A DNA stretch of 64,000 bases from Phytophthora quininea (Eukaryota > Oomycota > Peronosporomycetes > Peronosporales > Peronosporaceae): contig JAAVTG010000672.1 of NCBI GenBank assembly GCA_011947345.1, positions 1-64,000 on the forward strand, written 5' to 3'. Shown here piece by piece: positions 32,032-41,389 of this stretch (within the stretch, counting starts at the first letter, position 1; each line of letters starts with the position of its first letter). The notes beneath the pieces were generated by a model. It was not told the origin of the DNA, searched no databases, and saw nothing but the letters and a program-made list of their open reading frames with translations. A program made the position numbers and the translations under genes.

Positions 32032-34595
32032 CTACCCAGTACTTGTGCGTTCTTGTCTTTGACGAAGATGGTTCACCAACAGTCCGACACTGCGAGAAAA
32101 CCCGCCGCCATCCACGAAGTAAAAGAGTTCCGACCTCGCCAGTGTGTACATCTTGCTCAGATCCAAAAAGTTGCCTTGAACGAGCACAGGATATACACTT
32201 TTCCGCGGGTTTACGGTTTGTGCTGCCGTGACGATGCGAGTCATCGATGCAGTCAACTGTTTCCGAAGTTGTTTGCCTTTCTGATACACTTCCGAGTCTT
32301 TGTCTCCGATGGTCGGTGGGAATTCCACTAGAAGCACAATACCCAGGCAAGTATTCAACTGATCCACTACGTGATCTTCATCGAGATTGCGGCATGGCAG
32401 TCCGAAGCCTTGGAGATCCGCCTTGACTTTCTCTCGAGAAGACTCGACGCACCAAGCGGCGAGTAAATCAGCAATACCTGATGCTTATACCTGACGTCTC
32501 TAGGCCATTCTTCTTCATCCGTACTATCGATCTCCTCAGCGACTGCAGCCCTTTTCTTCTTCCGCCGCCGATTTCTATTACGCGGATTCAGCGACTCTCG
32601 ATCCTCGCGCTCCTCTTTGTCAAGACGCCGACCGTCCTTCATGATGGAAATCATCAACGGACGCGTTACTTGCCACCTTTCTGCAAACACAGCCTCGTCG
32701 ATATCGAAAACAACCGAGCGAGGACCTTCTTGTCTCCTTCCGATAATGAAATCATTGAATGGAATCCGGTTCTTGTGAGGAATAAGCGACTGCACAGCAG
32801 AAGGCAATAGACGTCAGCTTTTAGTAGCAAGGAACAGGTAGACAGAATGACTCCTAGCGCACCTCTAGAGCTGCCATCGAAGCGGGGTGGTCTTCTTCCA
32901 CGATGAGACCAAGTACTGCAGGAAATACAACAACGGTTCAGTACCGAACGATTACAATACATGACACAAGGCTGCTGTTACCTGGTTTGCGAATTAATTT
33001 CGCCAGCGCAAGTTCTTTGAGACACCACTCAGACTTTGTGTATCCGTCACAAACGATGCTGAGCACAAGTGAACAGTTGTTGATACCACGCGCGATTTCT
33101 TGTCGCCAGACTGCGCCTCCACCGATTCCGCTGGGATCCATCGTGTCCATCCAGCACGTGAGCTGTTCATGCGTTTCCAAGTACTCGCGCACCATTTGAG
33201 CGAATTGAGTGTGCGTGTGCGTGTACGAGATCATGATCTTTCGACTACCTGCCTCCTTTTTCATCATAAATTGCAGCTCTGTTGACGTCGTGCAGTCCAC
33301 CGCTCGCTTACCGAAATTGTTCGTCACTGTCATACTCGATCCGCACTTGATCAAGGATACCGCAGTTTGTCGGTTTTCGCGTTGCAACGCAATGTGTAGT
33401 GCCGTGTTTCCGTCTGACACTTGCGTTCGGAGACTCGCCCCTGCAGCCACCAAACTGGAGAAGACAAATGAATCCACACCTTCAGCCTCAGCTGCAAAGC
33501 AGACAACTGGAATGCCCTCATTATCCGTAGAGTCAGCTTGAGCTTTGTGGCTGAGCAATAAAGATACCACTTCGTGGTGATTGTTTCTTGCTGCCCAGTG
33601 TAATGGTGTACGGCCATCACGATCTTTAGCGTTTGGATTCGCACCCTTTTCCAGCAAAGGGCAGCAGCTTTGACTTTGCCCACAACTGCCGCCCAATGAA
33701 GTGGCGTTCTTTGGTGAACACCTTCGACGTGCTCTCCAAGGGTATCGACGTCGACACCTCGAGCTAGAAGCCACTTCATCCGTCGAATGTTATCTGTTGC
33801 TGCAGCTTCGTGGAGTGGAGTAAGAGCAACGTCACTACCACAATCGATCAAATAGTCACTTAGATCGGACCGTAGCGTAAATGTGCTTTGTTGCAACGGC
33901 GTCGCATGCGTGCGAGCCACACCAGTAAGCGCCACGGATGCTACCTGAAGGAAGTTTGCGCCATTGGCTACAAGCAGACGCAGAACCTGCGGGTCATCAG
34001 CCACAAAGATTGGCGGGAGCACAGCTGCCGGATAATAAAACGAGGCTCGTGGTAAGGCGTTCACGTCCGCTCCTTTGCTGATCAGAAGGCGAACAACATC
34101 CACGTAGCCTTCTGCAACAGCACCGTGCAGTGGTGGAAGTAGAACCGAGCACATAACTGTCTTCAGGGGCGAGCGGAGTCCGTCCTGCGTTCGAACCTGC
34201 GGACAAAAGAGCGATTCTGTCAAGTGCTTTCAATATGTCCATAAACCACAAGTAAAACTTACCAATATTCGACTAACGATCTTGAAAAGCAGCCCAATGT
34301 TAAAGTTCACCCGGACGACTTTGTCTAAAGCATTTACGTCCATTCCGTGGTCGAGAAGTAACTGCACGATCCGCATATCGCCGCGCTTCACTGCAATATG
34401 CAGCGGATTCTTCGCCGACCGTGCGAATGCGTAAAACCACAACGTGGGCGATCGATACACGTCTTGAATTTGGTCGATCTTGTATTTGGAAGAAGCTTCG
34501 TTCAGGATTGTTTCAACAGTGAGCACATCGCCACGAGCAACAGCACGATACAATAGCTTTTTAAACTGTTTAACGAGTCGTCCACGCTCCGACAT
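32032..34595 (-). CDS. Ankyrin-TIR protein with conserved TIR glutamate
   Basis: Exons on the minus strand are separated by introns at 34197-34262 (GTAAGT), 32917-32981 (GTAACA) and 32790-32862 (GTGCGC). Frame is restored by one base at AAA 33656-33658 and one at TTT 32428-32430. N-terminal ankyrin repeats are canonical (NPLHIAVKRGDMRIVQLLL, PLHGAVAEGYVDVVRLLISK, TPLHWAARNNHHEVVSLLLS, GNTALHIALQ). A TIR domain follows: KIMISYTHTHTQFAQMVREY (strand A, BB loop with CWMDTMDP), ARGINNCSLVLSIVCDGYTKS, then EWCLKEL and PVLGLIVEEDHP. The Glu of WCLKEL aligns with the catalytic Glu of NAD-cleaving TIRs such as plant TIRs and SARM1. The C-terminal 250 residues include a Lys/Arg-rich linker and a second Rossmann-like stretch (VLLIYSPLGASSLLE, CLGIVLLVEFP). 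Role inferred: ligand-sensing or NAD-cleaving signalling protein. The start at 34595 is uncertain. Confidence 0.75.
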
Positions 34596-34678
34596 TGTTG
34601 GGATCGAAAAAGGATTCTTCAAGCAATTTCCTAGGGCAGACGTATGTGACGAATCGTTCGAGCTGTCTGCCTGCAGTT

Positions 34679-35752
34679 TCAGATGCGTGAGAAATCGACA
34701 AAAATGATAATCTGCCGCAATAGCACGAGCCACACCACCGTCGCCGAGTAGAACAAGACCACATGTCTGGATTCGACGTGTCTGTGGCACTGCACAATCA
34801 CCGGCACATTCAGTAGCTGGTTGAGCGCTACGTACATCATGAACCCCAGCTGTATAGTCACGATAATCTCGCAGAAAAGCAGGTATGGTCTTCGAATCAT
34901 GCGTTTATCCTTGGCCTTGTAGAGCGAAAAGAAGTCGTTCGGGAACACCACAGGCGCAATCAGCACAATATTCGGCAGACCAAGGAAATGCATCGTCATG
35001 AGCAGCTTGAGCCAGTGTCTGCACACTCGTCTGTCTTCTCGGTCCTCCACATCGTCCAACTTGTCCTGAGTGGGGTGGTAGGCCAAACTCACAATAACCA
35101 CTGCGAATGCATTCAGCAGTAGTACAAATAGCGAGCAGGCTACCAGCCAACCTGCGAAGTAAGAATTTCTGATGTCTCCGATCTTCTTGAGCGTCTGCTG
35201 ACTGATCTGCTGCAGTATCCACGAACACAATACCTTCTTCTCCCTCTTGACACTGAGCTGGGAAACGTCACTAGCACTTGCTTCCAGCAGAACGCTCCGG
35301 CGTGGAGGTTTGGGGATCTGTTTCTTCTTGACTTGGTCGCTGCTTCTAGATAGCAGTTCTAGATTGGAGTTGGTAGAAGAGCTCTGTTCGCTGTCGTCTC
35401 TAGCAGCCTCAGAGTCCTCGATTAGCACGTCTAGAGGTTGCTCTGGCTCGTCGATCTCCGTCTCCAGCTCGTCCAGACTGCGAACTTCGTCGTCGTCGGT
35501 CGCAGTTAGCAGACACGGGTCGCTGGGCTGCTGCAGAGGTCGTCGACTGTTGCTGATATCTCTGGGCAGTAAATAGAGGTCGGGCTGCAGCGTTGAAGGG
35601 CCCTCCGGGGACGAGACGGAGTCCGTAGAGCTGGAGCTGGAGCTAGAGCTGGACGCGCTGGACTGCCGCAGCATGGGGAGCGAGCTGCCCGTCGGCGCCG
35701 GAGACGCCATGCAAGTGCGAATATCAAGTGGAAGTTTAGGAAATGAACCCAT
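34679..35752 (-). CDS. Four-pass membrane protein with acidic Ser-rich N-terminus
   Basis: An intact 357-residue frame. Residues 1-150 are disordered and rich in Ser, Asp and Glu (a nine-Ser run near 35). Then comes a basic KPPRRSVLLEAS patch and four membrane helices, about residues 197-225 (WLVACSLFVLLLNAFAVVIV), 248-268 (MHFLGLPNIVLIAPVVF), 286-310 (LLFCEIIVTIQLGFMMYVAL) and 330-352 (LFYSATVVWLVLLRQIIIF). No transporter motif known to me. The stop lies 83 bp before the ATG of the ankyrin-TIR gene on the same strand, and a T5 run near 34700 would, with one more T, fuse the two frames. The alternative that this is the membrane N-terminus of the TIR protein is treated as a finding. Confidence 0.6.
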   Translation of the reverse strand: MGSFPKLPLDIRTCMASPAPTGSSLPMLRQSSASSSSSSSSSTDSVSSPEGPSTLQPDLYLLPRDISNSRRPLQQPSDPCLLTATDDDEVRSLDELETEIDEPEQPLDVLIEDSEAARDDSEQSSSTNSNLELLSRSSDQVKKKQIPKPPRRSVLLEASASDVSQLSVKREKKVLCSWILQQISQQTLKKIGDIRNSYFAGWLVACSLFVLLLNAFAVVIVSLAYHPTQDKLDDVEDREDRRVCRHWLKLLMTMHFLGLPNIVLIAPVVFPNDFFSLYKAKDKRMIRRPYLLFCEIIVTIQLGFMMYVALNQLLNVPVIVQCHRHVESRHVVLFYSATVVWLVLLRQIIIFVDFSRI

Positions 35753-35797
35753 GTTTCTAAAATATTAAATGTTCTAAAATTCTTATTCCGTTTTGAC

Positions 35798-36017
35798 ATG
35801 GATGAAGCAGATCTGGGCGCTGCGTTGGCCTTCCGCCTCTGCTGATGGAGTGGCGTTGAGCCACGGCGATGAGCTGGAGGAGCTGCTAACATTGATCGAC
35901 GATGGAGACAGCCAGGAGCGTCAGGTCACTGGTTCATTGGTATTAGAAGCTACAGCATCAGTAAATAAAGTACGGGGACCGGTGATGCCACAAAGCTTAA
36001 TGAGGAGCAGGTGAGAT
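35798..36017 (+). pseudogene. 5' piece of a bZIP-like paralogue split by a transposon
   Basis: Starts MDEADLGAALAF, as the gene at 60695-62055 starts MDELDDSP...LDAALAF, and runs through DELEELLTLIDDGDSQERQ to about 36017, where the target duplication of the MULE begins. A one-base excess after LAF breaks the frame. It lacks the coiled-coil middle found in the intact paralogues, so it was already internally deleted before the insertion. The 3' piece is at 40885-41273. Confidence 0.65.
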
Positions 36018-36026
36018 TCTTTGATG
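36018..36026. repeat. Target site duplication, left (TCTTTGATG)
   Basis: Nine bases TCTTTGATG flank the left terminus of the MULE and recur exactly at 40876-40884. Nine bases is the normal MULE duplication length. Confidence 0.9.
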
Positions 36027-36090
36027 GGAGATTTTTTTCTACCTAAAAGTCTTCTAAAACATTCCTAAATTCCTAAAAAAATCCCTGTAT
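36027..36090 (+). repeat. MULE left terminal inverted repeat
   Basis: Pairs with the reverse complement of about 40812-40875. Shared cores are GATTTTT, ACCTAAA, CTTCTAAAAC and TTCCTAAAA in the same order. Identity is imperfect, with short gaps. Confidence 0.8.
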
Positions 36091-36714
36091 AAACATTTTT
36101 AGGTGTGTTTTAGAAGTCGTGTTGGACACCAAAATCAGGGTAAAAAGAGAAGTTGCGTATTGATTACGGCTACCGGAGATTATGCAAAGAAGTCAGTAGA
36201 GAGGCGGTGTGTGGAAACGGTAGCAAATCTGGTGGCTCGTGCGCGTTGCCGCTGAAGACCAACTCTGAGTGTCCCGAAGTGTACTTACAACGTCCACACT
36301 GTTTTACCAGCGTTCAAAACAAATCCAACGTCATGCAAATAACCATCTCTGCACGCAATTTGGGCTTCCCACCACCACCAATTTGTCTGATGGCATTCTA
36401 TACATTTTTCATCTATCAGTTTTGAAAACTGAACGTTCCCGCCAATCTCCACTTCACACCACTAGACACCTATGCCTCGTAGACTACCCTGGAAGATTCT
36501 GGCCCCCGGATTGCCGACTGGCGACGCTGACATGCTCTTAGAGAGCTTCAAGAGCTTCAAAATCACCAAAAGCTGACTAAACCCTTGCAGCGTCTGCACA
36601 ATACCAGCTCTGCACCAGATGAGGACGCAGGAGCTAGCATGCGATTGCGCTGCGTGCGCTAGCAACAAGCTTGGGTTGGTATGCCCGTGGCGTGGGCGAA
36701 TTCGCACCTGCTAA

Positions 36715-38341
36715 GTGTTAAAGGTTGTGAACGTGGAAGACCTCAATGCTCACGCTACAAACGTGATTCCTCCACGACGACCAAAACTTACTGGCGCGAT
36801 GAAGGAGGTGACGCGTGACTGGGCTGCTCAAGGGCTGGAGCCAGTGAGGGTTTGGAACGGCCTCATGCGCAGATTCAACCTTTCTGAAGCCGACATGCCG
36901 CCAATGGCAACAGTGCAGCGCTTTGTGCACAATTGCGTAGCTGGCCATCTCGGTGGCAGTGACTTGATATCTGTCGTCCGACAAAGGTTAGTGCAGCGGC
37001 CTTCACTGGCGAAGAAGAAGAAACGAGGCCGTTCACGTTAACGCTGCGCGTCGATGGAAACGGCAAGCCGGTCATCGGTAAAGGTTCGGACGAAGATCCC
37101 TTTGTGCTAGGGATTTCCACGAAAAGTCTACTTCGTAACGCGGACCGAGATGCTAGCACCTTCATCCTTCACCTCGACGCTACCTACAAGCTGGCGCAGA
37201 ACGGCTATCCCGTGGTGGTTGTTGGCGTGTCTGACCGCGCCAGACAATTTCACCTCGTTGCCATCTTCATTGTGTCGCAACAGCAGCAGCCGCAGTACGC
37301 CGAGGTGTTGCGCATTCTGCGCTGTGCGTTTGAGAAAGTTGTTGGCAGGCCCATGCAGATTCGTTGGGCAATGGGAGATGCTGACAGTGCTCAGTGGAAT
37401 GCTGTGAACGATGCCTTTGGTGGGGATGGCGCGTTTCGTTTTCTAATGTGCTACTTTCATGTGGTGAAAAAGTGTACGAGAAGACGCGCTCGCTCGAGTC
37501 GGCTTTAGCTGAGTTGGTTCTTCGTGACATTCATGATTTACACTTTGCTCGCGATGAGGAGGCCTATCGCCAACGGTTAGCAGAAGTAGAAGCCGAGTGG
37601 GCCAACTTTACTCCGTTGAATAGCTTCTCTGCGTATTTCAAGCGCGTTTGGATGAACACCCGAGTCTGGAGATGGCAGGCATTCCACACGCCGAGTGGAT
37701 ATGCCGCAACGAATAACCCGTGCGAGACGTTCAATGCTGCAATCAAGCGCGACGTCACTCTACGCCGCAAGCTCAAGATGAGCGTTCTCATTGAGCAACT
37801 CATGACGCTCTGCCAGAGCGAGAGCGTCCGTCCGCGCGCGTTCGCTACCGCCCCGGCGATCGACGACCGCCTTCTACGCCGAACTAAGGCTCTTGCTCGT
37901 GACGGGCTGCTGCGAGAATATTTGCCGCCGCGCAACACTATTGCGTTCCTGCTAAACAATGCGGAGAAGAGCAAAAGTTATGAGACTGTGACTGTAATAG
38001 CCCGGGCTGCATTGCGGAAGTTTGACGTGTTCACGCGCCGATCCCGTGAGGACTTACCGACAACGGCGCAGCTGAACGTAGGAACCGCCCGCATGGAGAC
38101 ACTCGATATGCCACAGACCGGATGGGAAGTTGATGTCACCGCTAAAGTCTGTCCATGTCGATTCTTTGGGAAGTACTGCGCGTGCGTGCATCTCCTCTAT
38201 GCACTGGACACAATTGGCACGATCGACTACTCCGGTCGTGAGAAGCTGTATTACCGAGGCAACAATAAGCGAAAGCGCGCAAGCAGCAGTCGCCCGGCGG
38301 GACGCCCTCGCAATAGCGGTTCTGCGCTACAGTTTAATTGA
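36715..38341 (+). CDS. MULE transposase 1 with SWIM zinc finger
   Basis: DDE transposase of the Mutator group. The order is an N-terminal alpha-helical part (PKLTGAMKEVTRDWAAQGLEP), a catalytic core (FILHLDATYKLAQNGYPVVVVGVSD with the first Asp, WAMGDADSAQWNAV with the second, FLMCYFHVVKK as the usual C/D-x-x-H block, then NNPCETFNAAIKRD carrying the Glu), and a C-terminal SWIM finger CPCRFFGKYCACVHLLYA. All catalytic positions look present. Two homopolymer breaks are bridged: AAA at 36983-36985 and AAAAA at 37467-37471. The true start may lie upstream near 36150, where further Cys-rich frames are open but broken. Lies within the MULE at 36027-40875. Confidence 0.82.
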
Positions 38342-39075
38342 TAGAAGCGTAGCATGTTAGCACTGTGAACAACAGACAACAGCAACTCCAAACAATACCT
38401 TTCACTCAAGTTGGTGGCTACCTTCATTTGCCAGCTCTGTCTTCTTGCGATCAGCGCCTTGACGCAGCCCTTTGTGGGCCAGTTCCTTCATTTACCCAGC
38501 TCCCCAGTCCCTTTACGCGTCATCTCCATTGAGTAGCAAGCTTCTTGACACTACCAACACAAAGTCCGAGGCAGCTCCTTGTCCACTAGCGCCACCAGCA
38601 CCTTCTTCAGCTTCTACCGCACCCCGCCACGAACCTGTGTAGAGCTGCGTCCAGTGACCGATCAGGAAAAGAGGTCCTGCGGTTGGTGAGCGGGTCAGCA
38701 GCACTGTGGACAAAAGCTGAGGCGGCGGGTGCCCGAGAATCAAGCAGCAACTAGTGTGCGAGCGCGCTGAGACTCTGCTCCTGCTGGCTGCTCGCTCTGC
38801 TTCGATCTCTTGCGGCTCCTCCTAGGAAAAGGGAAGGGAGGGGGCCACGCCAAGCCCGAGGCAGCGTTGACTTGCTCTGTGCCCGCAAGGAACGCTTTTA
38901 TCCGCCATTGGAGACTCGAACGCGATCAGCGATAGCGGCTTGCTGACCTTGCCGAGGTTGGACACGTGGACGGTTCAGAGAACGCGTGCAGAGCTATGCA
39001 CAGCATGCCAACCGCGAGTTTTGGGCGTTGGACGCATTTTTTTTGGTGTTTTTGGTATTTCCTCGTTGCCGCTGT
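38342..39075. other. Region between convergent transposases inside the MULE
   Basis: About 730 bp with no supported gene. Part is G/C-rich and purine-run-rich (GGGAAGGGAGGGGG near 38829-38842). I looked for internal terminal repeats that would show a nested element and found none that I could defend by eye. Confidence 0.4.
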
Positions 39076-40577
39076 TCAATCTGCTAGTTCTGCAGGGATT
39101 GTCGGATATGTCCCGTCAGCTACATCAGACCCATCTTCAACTCCATCTTCGATGCGACGCAGGCGTTCAAAGAACCGCTGTGACTCGTTCTTGCACACTT
39201 GCATGAATGTCATCAAGTTGGGGTGCGACCGATGGAATTGCGAGGCGAACACACGATTGTACGACTCCAGAGGGTTGTTTGTCTTGGCTATGAGGTCCAC
39301 ATTGTCTCTCAACATGTGGTGCACGTTCCACGTATCCAAATCGTAGCGTTTCAACCACGTCGCGCGAAAATACTTCCAGAAGGAAGCCCACTTGGTCTTA
39401 TCGCCTCGTCGCGGCTCCAGCTGTGACGATACATGTGCAATACCCTGGTCCATCTTTGGACGAGGGAGCACCGTCAGTAAATCGAGACATCCGGGCCGCA
39501 TGCTTGCCTGCACTTGGTCTCGTGGGATGTGCAAAGCAATCATTTTCCGGCGGATAGCTTGCTTCCAGTGGAAAAGACAGCCCACACGATGGGCATCTGG
39601 AAACTGGTCTTTGACACTCTGCAGCAAAGCCAGCTCGAAATCACAGCAGACGACACCAGCGTTGAGCTTCATCCCGCTTTGTACTTTGATCCAGTGGAGG
39701 ATGTGCCAATACGTCCAGTCGGTTTTAGCTTGTGCCAGGACGTAAAAACAGGGACGAAAATATTGTGGCCGTGGTCGTAAACCATGGCAATTACCACCTG
39801 CTTGAAAGGCCTTGGAGCAATTGAAAATGTCCCGTCGATGAAGAGTTGAATTCCGGGATGGTTCAGGAGGTGGAGGAGACCAGGATGGGCGAATCCAATC
39901 AGTCGATGCAGTTCACGCTCATGCGTGTAAGAAATGTTGAGCTGCAGAAAGGGACGATGGTCATCTGTAGACAGGAATCTGTGCGGTGGCATCTCGATGG
40001 CGCGAAAGGCATCTCCGCCAGTTGAAGCGTCTCTGGCACGGTATGCCAGATCTCTGCCAGCCCGTTTCTTGATCAGGTTGAGCCCAGTCGCACGGCCACG
40101 GCGAGTAATCATTTGTTGTCGAGCCCACTCCCACACGGCGGAAGCTGTAGGAATCAGGTCTTCGGATGCCTTTTGCCGTATCAGCGCTGCCATCTCGTCC
40201 GTCACGTCGCGTACGGAAGCTGTCTCAGTCGCGGTACACGTGTGCTTGCCACGAAATTCGATGAACGACCCGTCTCTAGCTGACTCATCTTCTGCTTCTT
40301 GACTACGGTCACCATCAATAGACGAGGGGTAATCCACATCGTTGACGCTACTCTCGTCACTTGCGCTTGCGTCGGACCGGCTGTCTTGGTCGTCATTCTC
40401 GCTCTTGGAATGCTGATCAGGCCTATCCAGTAGTCTAGCTCTCTTCGCTTTTTTGTGATCAGCCGGATACTTGATGAGCTTGGCGAGGCATTTTGTTGCT
40501 CCGTATTTGGTGCAGCTGTAGTACTCTGTGCCCTTGTAGCTCCGCTTGAAGTCGAATTTGTGTCTGTTGTACCACAT
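39076..40577 (-). CDS. MULE transposase 2 with zinc-finger-like N-terminus
   Basis: A second MULE-type transposase, unlike transposase 1. The N-terminus reads MWYNRHKFDFKRSYKGTEYY followed by CTKYGATKCLAKL and later an H-x-C (KHTC), a FLYWCH-like zinc finger. An acidic linker follows. The core has LFIDGTFSIAPRPFKQVVIA (first Asp), GVVCCDFELALLQSVKDQF (second Asp), HRVGCLFHWKQAIRRK (the C-x2-H block) and NNPLESYNRVF (Glu). One base in AAAAA at 39744-39748 is needed to join the halves. No SWIM finger is seen. Convergent with transposase 1 in the same element; could derive from a nested MULE. Confidence 0.8.
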
Positions 40578-40811
40578 GGCTAGTTGAAAACTGAATGAAA
40601 GTCACTGAATGAAAGGTTCTAACCAGGAATCATGCTGACACAGTCTCATTTTCTATTGTTGTGGGTAAGAACGTCAACTAAATCAATCGCAGGGCCTCGC
40701 ATCTCATGCGCGCTCTAAAATAATTAGGTCTTTTTAGGAACATCCTGACTCCGTTTAGGTTGTTTTTAGAAGGCGGTCGTACCTGCTTTAGGCCACTTTT
40801 AGGCAACAAAT

Positions 40812-40875
40812 TGTATACTTTTAGGAATTTTTAGGTACGTTTTAGAAGGGCTTTAGGTAAAAATCGCACCCATCC
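40812..40875 (-). repeat. MULE right terminal inverted repeat
   Basis: Reverse complement pairs with 36027-36090. Dense TTTTAGG-type motifs extend inward to about 40720. Confidence 0.8.
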
Positions 40876-40884
40876 TCTTTGATG
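40876..40884. repeat. Target site duplication, right (TCTTTGATG)
   Basis: Exact copy of 36018-36026, directly after the right MULE terminus. Confidence 0.9.
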
Positions 40885-41273
40885 ATAAGGTTCTGCCGAC
40901 GACGGCGAGCATCGCGTGGTGGCAGCAATGGCGCAACGCCAAAGGGCAGCGAGTCGATGCGAATTCTGGCAACACAGTCACGGAGACGGTTGGGCTGCAT
41001 TGGGCAACGCCAAGACCTCCTTTGCATGCAGCAAGAGCTGCGTCGATACGTCGAGTCTGAGCGAATCGTGATTGTCTGGAGGGGCCACATCGTGCCATTT
41101 GCCTTAGAGAAGAAGCGCATTCCCGGCGTTCGCTTCCTCTTGAAAAGTTACGTTTCATCACGCCATACAATCTATCGACTGCTGCCACCAATCAACACGT
41201 TTATCGGTGCAAGCAGCGAACTCCTCGAGAATCTGCTAGTTGGTCAGTCTTTGGCGAAGTGCTCCTCGGGATG
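40885..41273 (+). pseudogene. 3' piece of the transposon-split bZIP-like paralogue
   Basis: Continues from the right duplication with a frame that matches the START-like C-terminal half of the family: WWQQWRNAKGQRVDANSGNT, then after one frame break CMQQELRRYVESERIVIVW, GVRFLLKSYV and a tail SSELLENLLVGQSLAK that stops at about 41273. The corresponding positions in the gene at 41390-42765 are WWYQWHDFKGQ, CMQQALRRYVESDRIVVIW and VRFLERSYV. Lacks the bZIP-like middle. Confidence 0.65.
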
Positions 41274-41389
41274 ACCCCCAAACAGTGCTGCGTGTAGTAC
41301 AATGGTTACGTCCACACAGACGCATTTTTGCATCACAGTTATTTTCTGAATTTGATCCTTTCTATAGTTCTTATTCCATCATCAATACA

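Larger units (their letters stand above)
36027..40875. mobile_element. 4.85-kb Mutator-like element (MULE) with two transposase genes
   Basis: Bounded by a perfect 9-bp target duplication. The ends are imperfect inverted repeats: the left end starts GGAGATTTTTTTCTACC and the right end, read inward, starts GGATGGGTGCGATTTTTACC; both continue with CTTCTAAAAC and CCTAAA-rich sequence for about 60 bp. TTTTAGG-type motifs are repeated in the terminal 150 bp, especially at 40720-40865, and may be transposase binding sites. Inside lie two convergent transposase genes of different lineages (36715-38341 + and 39076-40577 -). It is inserted in a bZIP-like paralogue, and excision at the duplication would restore the host frame at VRFFDDKV. 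Because the ends are intact and the transposases are broken only in homopolymers, recent mobility is plausible. Confidence 0.87.
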
